A stretch of DNA of 64,000 nucleotides from Phaeophleospora eucalypticola (lineage: Eukaryota; Ascomycota; Dothideomycetes; Mycosphaerellales; Mycosphaerellaceae): NCBI GenBank assembly GCA_022814565.1, contig JAKLNG010000002.1, positions 310,001-374,000 of the forward strand, given 5' to 3'. Both the position numbers and the translations under genes were made by a program. The notes below the pieces were generated by a model. It did no database searches. It was not told the origin of the DNA and saw only the letters and a program-made list of their open reading frames with translations. The first letter of the stretch is position 1, and every line of letters begins with the position of its first letter. Shown one piece after another: positions 1-8,799 of this stretch.

Positions 1-524
1 GTGGTCAGGATTCGTAGCTTCACTGCCATTGTCGGCCTGCCCTGAGGAGTACCGAGTGGAATGATCTGCTTGGTTGTTTGAGGGTCTACGGAAGCCAGAC
101 CTGCTCGAGGTTGCAGACTCGTAGTCTGGTGGAGGGTCTGAGTTGTTAGCAGGCATTTCCGCAGATGCCCACGGCGCGGGAGGATTTGACTGAGACGTGT
201 AAACATGCGAGGACTGCGCATAGGATGAAGTTCGTGGTCGATGCTCTGCCGCCTCTCGAGCTTTTGAGTCTCCCTAGCCGAGCTGTCAGCATGCATTTTT
301 GATTGTGCAAGGAGGTCCTAGTCTGGAAGGTACCAGTAGATACCACATACCTGGCCAGTCATCGTTGAATTCTCGACGAATGTATCCTGCGGATGCAGTC
401 TGTCACTGAAATAACCGTCGGCTGGGGAGTCAGCGAAATTTGAGTCGACATCAGATGCAGCTTCCAGCACCGAGTCGCTTTCGAAGTCATCATCGTCGTC
501 GTCGTACGCGTCGTAATTCGACAT
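1..524 (-). CDS. Acidic, disordered protein, 5' part only (runs off left edge)
   Basis: Two exons are visible: 351-524 and 1-273, separated by a 77-nt intron (274-350, GTATGT...CTAG, phase 0). The ATG at 524 is preferred because the open frame further upstream offers only a TTG. The first 149 residues are visible. They begin with a run of Asp and Glu (DAYDDDDDDFESDS), followed by Ser/Pro/Asn-rich, probably disordered sequence. A PPPDYESAT stretch resembles the proline-tyrosine motifs near the N-terminus of many fungal DUF4097-type proteins. The exon frame stays open across the junction and to the window edge, which supports a real gene. The domain that would define the family lies outside the window, so the function is unknown and the DUF4097 comparison is only a suggestion. 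Confidence 0.6.
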
Positions 525-1385
525 GCTCAAAAGCTGGAGCCTGCTGCTCTTGTGTATAATTTACTGTCGGAGCGATGAAGCGTCACGGAGCGGGTCAATT
601 TTGGCCTGGCTTTACAATCAGTACGAAAACGCGCTGACAAGGCAGCAGAATATCAGCTGGGCAGGTGTGATGCGCGATGCCGCTACAGTGGCGGGGTTGC
701 ATCAAGGAGGTCCAATCCATGCACGGTACGGAATCCTTCGCCTGCGGCTGGGCGATTATGGGCTCATATCAGAGCCAGTGAAAAGATATTCCGGCATTCG
801 CTTAGATAGTGAAGAACACTAGCCAATGGCTCACTTGACAGTCGCAGTAGATGAGCTTCTATACCTAAGGCAGCAAGCCTCTCAAGGAGCAAGATTACTC
901 TTTCTTGGACAGTCTGGACGCATCTGTAAATGTCGCATTGCAAGAGTTTTTCTTTTTCTTGGCCGTCATATTGATTTAACAGACTCTGAGGTAGCAGGCG
1001 TGTCTTCTGATGATGATGATCATGATATTGAAAAGTGATTATTGTCAGAAGGAAACAACGTGGTCAAGACACAAGGCAAGGACTTCGCACGAATTCCGAG
1101 CTCCGAGTTCCGGAGCGGAGTTCAGGGTGAGCTTTCACTCTCACTTCACCTCTTCTCTGGGGGGAAACAATGTTCGTTACTCTCATTTGAATTTCCATGG
1201 ACGGAGCTGTCTAATCGCATCCGCTTTGCTGTTGCCTGAGTACGTGTTCACGATGCATTCTTCGGTCCTGCCTTGTTTGCGCTGCTCTCCTGACGGGCTG
1301 CAGCGGCTGATCAAAATGCAAGAATTGCGTATCGCTGCGGAATCAACCTTATTAGTGTGCCTCAATGCGTGGAACAATCATCTCA
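525..1385. other. Intergenic, no gene seen
   Basis: About 860 bp between the start of the acidic protein gene and the 3' end of the first small paralogue. Short open frames on both strands have no family resemblance and no convincing splice structure. The left part should hold the promoter of the leftward gene. No repeat or RNA gene was seen. Confidence 0.5.
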
Positions 1386-2210
1386 TCAAGCCTCTTCAGT
1401 CTCCTCTTTGACATCCGCGGTCTTCTGGCCCTCCGCGGCCTCCTCAGCGCCAGCCTCAGCCTCAGCAGACTCCTCTTTGGCGTCGGACTCGTCCTTGGTA
1501 TCCTCAGCAGCAGCGGGAGTAGATGGAGCAGCTTCCTTGTTCTTAGCAGCCGGCTTGCGACCCTTCTTGGCTGGGGTAGGCTCCTCAGGCTCCTCGCTCT
1601 TGACCGCAGCCAGCTCTGGGTCGTCCTCGTCGGCGTCCGGTCCAGCAGCGACAGTCTTAGCCTTGGGAATGGCACGCGGCTTGCGGCCCTTCTTCTTAGC
1701 TGGGGTCTCCTCATCTCCGTTTGCGTCCTCGCTTTCACTCTTAGCCGGGGTCTTGCGCTTCTTTCCAGAGGCCGGAGTGGCGGCCGCCTCATCGGCGCCG
1801 CTTGCGGAGAGTGATGGTCCTGGTCATTGAGTCAGATCAGGCACACTGCTGCGTCCACTTTTCCAAAAACGTACCATTGGCAGTGGCAGTGCCGGAACCG
1901 ACCTTGTCGAGCTTCTTCTTGAGGCCGTGGAAGGCCGCCTTGCTACTGTTGGAATTCTTGTCTGGGAATCCTCATGTCAATCTCGGATCTTTGGTCGGGA
2001 ACCACCGGTATCGGATATACTCACAACCTCCAAGCTCAGCAAGCTTCTGGTAATCAACCTGATAGATCTGTTAGTGTCTTTTAACTGCGTTCTGATGTAC
2101 GACGAACTTACGGCGAACTCTCCTCCCTTGAGACACTGGACGCATAGCGCAAACAGCTCCAGGTCGCGGACGGTGAAGTTGACCTCTGGCTTTCCCTCGG
2201 CAGAAGACAT
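1386..2210 (-). CDS. Small basic-tailed nuclear-type protein, tandem paralogue 1
   Basis: Four exons (2112-2210, 2025-2058, 1875-1961, 1386-1819) give a 217-residue protein; the introns are 53, 63 and 55 nt. Residues 1 to about 70 form a compact, probably helical domain containing VDYQKLAELGGYKNSNSSKA and then HGLKKKL. The same domain occurs in the gene immediately upstream (2719-3270). The rest is a low-complexity tail alternating Lys/Arg-rich patches (KKRKTPAK, KKGRKPRA, KKGRKPAAK) with Asp/Glu/Ala-rich stretches. These resemble AT-hook or histone-H1-like tails and suggest a chromatin-associated role, which is an inference. The family is common in ascomycetes as an uncharacterised protein. 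Intron positions inside the domain differ from the paralogue, so the duplication is old. Confidence 0.8.
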
Positions 2211-2718
2211 GATGAAGTAGTGTCGCTTGATTTCTTGATTGATGGAGAGGTGAAAGAGGTAGGTCGATATTGTTTGTGTAAGAGTCTGAGAGCAGGTCGG
2301 TGGTGTTTGTGCTGGGGTTGTGGAGGAGAAAGGAAGAAGGGAAAGGGGCAGAAGAGCGAGATATAAGTACCGCTTCGGACTGCAGCTTGTCACAGGTGAG
2401 GATTGCGAGTGAAGCAGACAATACCCGTGCAATTGTCGGCGTATCTACGACAATACGCGGAACTTCACCCAGGCAACAGACAATAGCAACGTGCACGTGC
2501 TTCTCGCGGGGCTCTCGCAGGTCGGAGTCATTCATATGCATTCGGGTATGTACCGCTAATCTCGGGAAATGTTGCTGCTGATGCAATCGCCAGTAATAGG
2601 CTTATCACAACCGTCAAATCCAGCGCAACCGGATCTCAGGTGACGAGTGTAAAGGAGCGCGCGATCCAATTGCAGTCCCAAAGCCATCCACTCGGTCTCA
2701 ATTGTAGCAGAGAAGGAT
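2211..2718. other. Spacer between the tandem paralogues
   Basis: About 500 bp holding the promoter and 5' leader of paralogue 1 and the 3' end of paralogue 2. No third copy of the domain and no supported ORF was seen. Confidence 0.5.
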
Positions 2719-3270
2719 TTAGTGGAGTTCGCCGTCCGACTCATCGCCGTTCTCCTCCTTGATGAATCCTGGACCTCCATCCTCCTCTGGCGTGGCGCTC
2801 TTCTTCTTGCGGCCGCTCTTGGGAGTCTTGACCTTCTGTGTAGTTGTCAGTACCGCCCACAACATGTGTCACTGCAAACGAAAGAGAACAGAGAAGGAGT
2901 GTGTGTACCTTGGCCGAGGGAGCCTCTTGCTCGTCGTCGTCGTCAGCTTCGGCGGCAGCCTTCTTGCCGCGCTTCTTGACCGGAGTCGCCTTGGGCTTGG
3001 TTGGGCTGGCGGTGCCTCCGTTGCTCACGTCGCCGTTCGCATCGGCCTGCGCGGCGAGCTTCTTCTTGATGACGGCCCATGCGTTGGATGCGGAGCGTGG
3101 GTTGCTCATGCCGGCGAGATTCGCGAGTTTCTGGTAGTCGACCTTCGGCTCGCCATCGAAGCAGCGCCAGGCGAGCGACACTGGTGAAATGTCAGTGACA
3201 GCATTGAAGGCCCGGCTGGCGCACACTTACTGAGCTTCTGCTCGCGCTCCGTGAAGCCGTTCTCTGCCAT
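2719..3270 (-). CDS. Small basic-tailed nuclear-type protein, tandem paralogue 2
   Basis: Three exons (3231-3270, 2909-3180, 2719-2835; introns 50 and 73 nt) encode 142 residues beginning MAENGFTEREQKLM. The domain (residues 1-65) has the same core as the neighbouring paralogue: VDYQKLANLAGM, a short polar loop, then AWAVIKKKL. The tail is shorter, with PVKKRGKKAAAEADDDD and KSGRKKKSATPEEDGG, again basic AT-hook-like patches beside acidic runs. Both copies read leftward and lie about 0.5 kb apart. The start codon is the first ATG and opens directly into the conserved domain. The molecular function is not established; DNA or chromatin binding is inferred from composition and small size. Confidence 0.8.
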
Positions 3271-4267
3271 GTTGGTGGTGGTCTGGTTCGCGTGATGTGT
3301 GTTGAGTGGGGTTTGTTGTTGTGAAGTGGAAATCCGCGAAATGAAATCGAGCTGTCACAAAGAAGCCCACGTCCGCTGCTTGACGATCACATGTGGTGTA
3401 ACCTCACACTTAACCTTTCTGTTTCAGAAGTCTCACTTCTGCAAACGACATTTCTGGCATCTTCCTCCCTCACCTTTCGCACGAATACAAAGGGACGCTG
3501 CCGGCGGACACTTCACAAGTTTTGCAGCAATCAAACTGTATTTTGGTGCTGCGTACCTTGTCCTTGCCCAGCGCCTCTAAACCATGCACGCCTTCCGCCT
3601 GCTTTCAGTCGCTCGAAGATAGCAAGTCTTTGTCGCTCGAAAAGGGACATGCTGGGTATTTCGATTCTATCACTTTCGTTCATTGCAACGTCGGCATATT
3701 CAATGAGTCTACAGATCCCTAGTGCCATACTGACCTGTTGCCTCCAAGCAAGGACCAATGCTCAAGCGGAGGCTCCGTTCCCATTGCATGTGCCCAAAAT
3801 GTCCTCCTAGACGGTCTTCGAGAAGTCCGCGCATTCCATACTCTAAGATTGTGATGTCTTCGAAGTCGTCGTCCAGTAGCGCGAAATCAGCGTCCATGCT
3901 TCTCCGCTTCCAGACTTTTTGACCTGCACGGCGCGTCGCCGGTCGGCTGAGGGCTCCACGAGGCTTTTCTCTAATTTGTCTCGTCTACTGTTATCGCGGA
4001 CCCGGTGACAGAAGTACTGTAAGAAGAGATAGGGTGGAGTGAGGGGGCGGTCGCTGGAGCCTAAATGCTAGCGCGCACTACCGACGGGACGGCGCGCTTC
4101 ACCGGCAGGTGGGTGAATGAAACTGGCAGGGTCCTCGTGTCGTCATGAGACACGTGAGCGACGCGTCGAATTCGCGACACTTCAGACCCCGTCTCTCGAC
4201 GACTTTCACATCGCTAAGAAACTCCACGCTTTCAATTATGTGAGCGAGATGTATTCCCAACTTGACC
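3271..4267. other. Divergent promoter region of paralogue 2 and PSO2
   Basis: About 1 kb between two divergently transcribed genes. The minus-strand frame at 3709-3897 (starting MDADFALLDDDFEDITILEY) and one at 3531-3758 look mildly protein-like. No consensus intron joins them and neither has a recognisable domain, so no gene is called. Confidence 0.45.
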
Positions 4268-7006
4268 ATGTTTCGCAAGCCTAGAGACAGCTCTGAGACT
4301 CGGAACCCCAATGGAGAGTTGCTAGGCCGGCCTCCCACGCCACCGCACACTCCTGCAAAAACCCCCTTCACTTTGGCAGTGCCACCGAGCGTCCCACCAC
4401 CGACAATGGCTACGAGAACGAAGACGAATAGTAAGCCTACGCCTCTACCGACAATAGGTCGCCAAGGCCCCACGGGAAGTGCGAAGAAGTCTGCCGCGGC
4501 CAAGGCCCAAACCGCGGCTAAAGGCAACAGCAGCATCCTGAGTTTCTTCAAGAAGAGCGAGGACAGTGGCGAGGCCAACGAGCTCTTTGTTGAGGACAGA
4601 AGCCGCAGGTATCAGGAAGATGTGGAACACAACTCAAATGGGTCCCAGAACCTAGAGGAAGAGCAGGAGCTGTACGAGGAGGATGACAGCCGTTTGAATG
4701 AGGCAGGAGGATCTGTCAAGCGTCGGAAGATGAGCCGCGATGAACCTGAAGCCGAAGAAGTTGTGCGAGAGAATAATTCTTCCCAACCCAAGAATGGAAT
4801 GAATACACCAGGCAGAAGATCAGGACCATTCTTTGAAGAGTCGGATAGCGAGCAGGAGGAGGAGGAACCACAGGCGATCATTGGAATCGGAAGCGGTGAT
4901 GATGCTCCCGTTGTCGCTGGTGAAATGCCACGCCAGGCGTCACCAGATAAGTCTGAACTCCTGCGCGAGGCCGATACAAGTAAGCATCCAGCGCCATCCG
5001 ACGATGTGCAGCCCTCCAAGCCGTCCCTGGTGAAAGAGGAGACCAGCTACGAGCCAGACCTCGGGGACTTTGCAGACTTTGAGGACATGGGAGATTTCGA
5101 CGAAGATCCTTTTGAGGAAGGTGATGAATACATTGAGCGCAAATACATGGAAGAGCAGGCGAGGTTAGAAGAGGAAGATGAGAAGGATTACGATCCCTTG
5201 CCAGCAGAAGATGAACAGCCTCCAGAAGCAACCAGCAGCAGCCCAACATGCCCCATCTGCAGCGTTAGCCTGGAAGGCGTGAGCGAACAGGATGCTGGCG
5301 TCCATGTGAACAATTGCTTGGACGGGAATCCTACTCCTCTGCCAGCGAAGAAGCAGACGCCAACTCCTGCGACAGAACCGAAATCGCAAAACTTCTCATC
5401 CGCGAATCAATATCGACGGCCACAGCGCCCTCCGAAGCCAGGTCAAGCGAATCCGTTCACGCTGGGTCAAGCACCTGGCAACAAGGACAGTGGTGGCTCT
5501 GCGTTCAAGAAGCTCATGTCTGGTCACGCTGAGGATGCCGCTTGGGCTGAAGCTGCTGCTTCCGAGCATTCATCCCGTGGCAAGCCTTCTTATCAACGGA
5601 CATGCCCCTTTTACAAGATTTTGCCCGGTCTCTTCATTTGCGTTGATGCATTCAGATACGGCGCGGTCCAAGGTTGCAATGCTTACTTCCTCAGCCACTT
5701 CCACAGCGATCACTATGTTGGTCTCACTTCAAATTGGAGCCACGGACCGATTTACTGCTCCAAGGTCACTGCCAACCTTGTTCGACAGCAACTTCGAGTG
5801 GATCCCAAGTATGTCATTGCATTAGATTGGGAAGAGCCCTTCGAAATTCCTGGTACCAAAGGTGTCAAAGTTACAATGATATCGGCAAATCATTGTCCCG
5901 GCAGCTCTTTGTACCTATTCGAAAAAGTTGTGGGGAAGAAACAGAATGGGGAGTCTCGCCTACAGCGCATCCTCCACTGCGGCGACTTCAGAGCGTGCCG
6001 GATGCATGTGCAACACCCACTGCTGATACCAGATGTACAAGACAAAGTTAGTGGCAAGCTGAAGGAACAGAAGATTGACGTTTGCTATCTGGATACAACC
6101 TACTTGAATCCGAAGTACGCATTCCCCAGCCAAGAGAACGTCATCAAGGCTTGCGCGGACATGTGTGTCTGCTTGAGCAAAGACACACCTGACGAAAACG
6201 ACGGTTGGGAGCAGATGAAGCGCCAACGTGCAGGCGAGGGAATGGCAAAGTTTGTTCGCAAGGAGTCGAGTATGGAGATCAAAGAAGAGCCTCAAGACGA
6301 AACGGTTGCAGATGAGATGAAGGTGGAAAGCAATCCTCATGCGAGCCAGCAAATTCTCTCTTCAGTCAACGAGAAGAAGACTCGAGGCCGTCTACTTGTC
6401 GTCGTCGGGACATACAGCATTGGCAAAGAACGAATTTGTTTGGGTATTGCCAAAGCACTGGACTCACTGATATATGCTCCGCCATCAAAGCAGCGGATAG
6501 TAGCCGCATTGGAAGATCCGGAGCTGAACGAGCGAATGACAAAGGACCCTCGAGCAGCGCAGGTGCACATGACGCCTCTGTTCGAAATAAGGGCGGAAAC
6601 GCTGGACGACTACCTGAAGGACTTCTTCCCTCACTTCACGCGTGCCGTCGGCTTCAGGCCAAGCGGATGGAACTATCGACCTCCCAACAGCCGCTTCACA
6701 GACAGTCCACTCGTGCAGACTGTGCTACATTCGGACAACTGGAAGAGCACATACAGCATGAAAGAGCTTGTTCCTCAGCGTGGAAGCTCAAGTCGAGCCA
6801 GCTGCTTTGGTGTGCCGTACAGCGAGCACTCCAGCTTTCGAGAGCTTACCATGTTCTGCTGTGCTTTGCGCATCGAGAAGATTATTCCGACCGTCAATGT
6901 TGGCAGTGGCAAGAGTCGGGAGAGGATGAAGGCTTGGTGTGAAAGATGGGCAGCTGAGAGAAAGAAGAATGGGCTGTATAAGTTGCCGACTGATGGCTCG
7001 TGGTAG
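4268..7006 (+). CDS. pso2: DNA interstrand cross-link repair nuclease PSO2/SNM1
   Basis: One exon encodes 912 residues. The first ATG in the frame (4268) is used because the two codons before it start with TTG. The C-terminal half carries a metallo-beta-lactamase/beta-CASP nuclease: FLSHFHSDHYVGL (HxHxDH, about residues 476-488), ISANHCPGSS, LHCGDFRACRMH, YLDTTYLNPKYAFPS, then the DRMBL region with VVVGTYSIGKERI and YSEHSSFREL. All metal-ligand motifs are present, so the enzyme should be active as a 5' exonuclease processing cross-linked DNA in the nucleus. The N-terminal half is disordered and acidic but contains a UBZ-type zinc finger (CPIC...HVNNC, about 327-352) and, near residue 87, NSSILSFF, which resembles a PCNA-interacting box. 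Length and domain order match fungal SNM1. Confidence 0.96.
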   Translation: MFRKPRDSSETRNPNGELLGRPPTPPHTPAKTPFTLAVPPSVPPPTMATRTKTNSKPTPLPTIGRQGPTGSAKKSAAAKAQTAAKGNSSILSFFKKSEDSGEANELFVEDRSRRYQEDVEHNSNGSQNLEEEQELYEEDDSRLNEAGGSVKRRKMSRDEPEAEEVVRENNSSQPKNGMNTPGRRSGPFFEESDSEQEEEEPQAIIGIGSGDDAPVVAGEMPRQASPDKSELLREADTSKHPAPSDDVQPSKPSLVKEETSYEPDLGDFADFEDMGDFDEDPFEEGDEYIERKYMEEQARLEEEDEKDYDPLPAEDEQPPEATSSSPTCPICSVSLEGVSEQDAGVHVNNCLDGNPTPLPAKKQTPTPATEPKSQNFSSANQYRRPQRPPKPGQANPFTLGQAPGNKDSGGSAFKKLMSGHAEDAAWAEAAASEHSSRGKPSYQRTCPFYKILPGLFICVDAFRYGAVQGCNAYFLSHFHSDHYVGLTSNWSHGPIYCSKVTANLVRQQLRVDPKYVIALDWEEPFEIPGTKGVKVTMISANHCPGSSLYLFEKVVGKKQNGESRLQRILHCGDFRACRMHVQHPLLIPDVQDKVSGKLKEQKIDVCYLDTTYLNPKYAFPSQENVIKACADMCVCLSKDTPDENDGWEQMKRQRAGEGMAKFVRKESSMEIKEEPQDETVADEMKVESNPHASQQILSSVNEKKTRGRLLVVVGTYSIGKERICLGIAKALDSLIYAPPSKQRIVAALEDPELNERMTKDPRAAQVHMTPLFEIRAETLDDYLKDFFPHFTRAVGFRPSGWNYRPPNSRFTDSPLVQTVLHSDNWKSTYSMKELVPQRGSSSRASCFGVPYSEHSSFRELTMFCCALRIEKIIPTVNVGSGKSRERMKAWCERWAAERKKNGLYKLPTDGSW

Positions 7007-8638
7007 ACATGCCAGCGCAGAGAGGAAAGATACCTGTAGTCTGCAATATCGCTGCAACACTGCTGCAGTATTTCAGCGGTATTTCAATGAAAACAGCATA
7101 TGAATTGGCCGGCCATTCTCGCCAAGTCCAACAAAAGCAATCAAAGTCCATGCAAAGATACCAGCGGTGAGTACCGTGTCATTGCTCTTCCGCTGCTGAC
7201 TCGATCCCAGAATACATATATCTAGCGGTACAGGCAGGCATGTCTGTCGCACGAGATACCTGTAACGTCAAGTAAGAGTGTTGGGCCTTCGGCGACAGAC
7301 TCTCTGCTCATCCAGACTTTCGAGGACGATCACCACTCTCGGGAAGCGGTCATACCGAAGAATGGCGCTCCTCTGCAGACGTACCGTATTCGGATTCTGG
7401 GAACGTCGATTCGTGGATCGGGAACGTGTCCTTGCTCGAGCTCCCGCTCCTTACTGAACATGGCCTCGAAGGCCTCGCGCCCTCCGCTAGTCGTGGCATT
7501 GTCGCCAAGCAAGGTGCTGGTGAAGCCTTGGTTTCCAGAAAGACTGGTACTGTGATTCTTCGGCCGATGAGAGCCTCGAGATGGTCAGAGCATCCAAGCT
7601 GCTGCGTTGCGGCCTTAGATGAGACGCTGACCGACTCCACGCGGGTCGGCGACGCTGTTGACGCCAGTCTGTAAACCGCGATAGTTCACCAACTTTGCCT
7701 TGCTGCCAGTGGTTAGTTCACGAACTCAGCCTTAGTTTGTTGTTGTCAACCGGCTTATCAAATAAGGTGTAGAGAATTTCCGGCTGTTGCAGCTGGTGTC
7801 TTGGACCGAAAATCATTAGAGATGACGTCCGAGAAGATTCCGCGGGATGGAGGTCTGAGGACGAGAAGACAGGATGTCAGCTTGTGTCCTCGATAGCAAG
7901 TTAGGTGGGAGGGAGGATTGGTACCTGATCGTTGCAGCGACATTGCCGCGTGGGCGATCTTGTTGCAGCTCGGGGCGCGGAGACGTTGGAACGCCAGTGT
8001 AGCTGCTGTTGCGGTATGATGCCGGTATGCTGGGACAGACCACGAGATGCTCGTTGAGAGTGACACAGCTCCCCTCTGAGAATTAGGATTAACAAGTCGC
8101 CATGGCCAGCGACTTCCTGAACTCCCCTGTCTTTGAGCTGAATGAAGCTCTGTCTGTCAACAGCGGCCACTCGACTCCCACCTGGCGACCCGAAGGCCAG
8201 TGTTCGGATGCCCTGTGCACATGCCCATGTCCTTCAGACCAGTGGCAAAGACTGCGATGGAGCGGACAGTGGGCCTCGAAACTGTACAAAAATGGACGCG
8301 CCGTACGATCGGGGAGACCACCTACCCTCGGCACGATGATAAGGGTCTGGATCATCTCAATTTCGTGGGAGTTATCATCAATGGGTCCTCTGGCCTGTTC
8401 GAACGAAACCAGGTCGAGCAGCCCTTTCTCGGGAGCCGCGCTGACTTCAGCAAGAATGATGGCTTCCCCGAATATGTCAGCAAAACCAATCGCGACAGCT
8501 AGTCAAGGAGCATAACGGCAGCGATCTCTTCGGCTGAGACACAGTAATTGAGAACCTTCCATTGAACACAGAACGTGGCCCAGTGTCTCGCATCCACTAC
8601 TACAAACATTGATCTAGAAGTACAGAGCTCATAAAAAG
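7007..8638. other. Gene-poor spacer with possible ORF remnant
   Basis: About 1.6 kb between two converging genes. Nothing in 7007-8100 has support. At 8102-8515 (+) an ATG-initiated frame starting MASDFLNSPVFELN overlaps a second frame (about 8200-8505) that reads like protein (TVGLETVQKWTRRTIGETTY ... HLNFVGVIINGSSGL) and ends in TAG at 8500-8502. The two frames would have to be joined by a frameshift or an unrecognised intron. I recognise no family, and the region could be a decayed or orphan gene. Confidence 0.35.
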
Positions 8639-8792
8639 GCCTCCTACACTCTCGATGAGAGCTTGGCTCCTTTCTCCTCCAAGTAATCCATGGATACAGG
8701 ACTCCTACACTCTCAGTGAGAGCTTGGCTCCTTTCTCCAGGTCAGGGATGCAGGCCTCCTACACTCTCAGCGAGAGCTTGGCTCCTTTATCC
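8639..8792. repeat. Three imperfect 40-nt repeats, each with a palindromic core
   Basis: Three copies of a 38-40 nt unit lie at about 8639-8678, 8699-8738 and 8753-8792, just past the stop of the leftward coiled-coil gene and so probably in its 3' UTR. Each unit has CTCTC-nnn-GAGAG, where the stem is identical in all copies and only the 3-nt loop differs (GAT, AGT, AGC). A second overlapping inverted repeat, GAGC-TTG-GCTC, follows. The spacers between copies are unrelated. Confidence 0.85.
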
Positions 8793-8799
8793 TATTGAC

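Noticed and set aside
3531..3897. Possible two-exon small gene on the minus strand
   Set aside because: Pieces look slightly protein-like but no acceptable donor/acceptor pair joins them.
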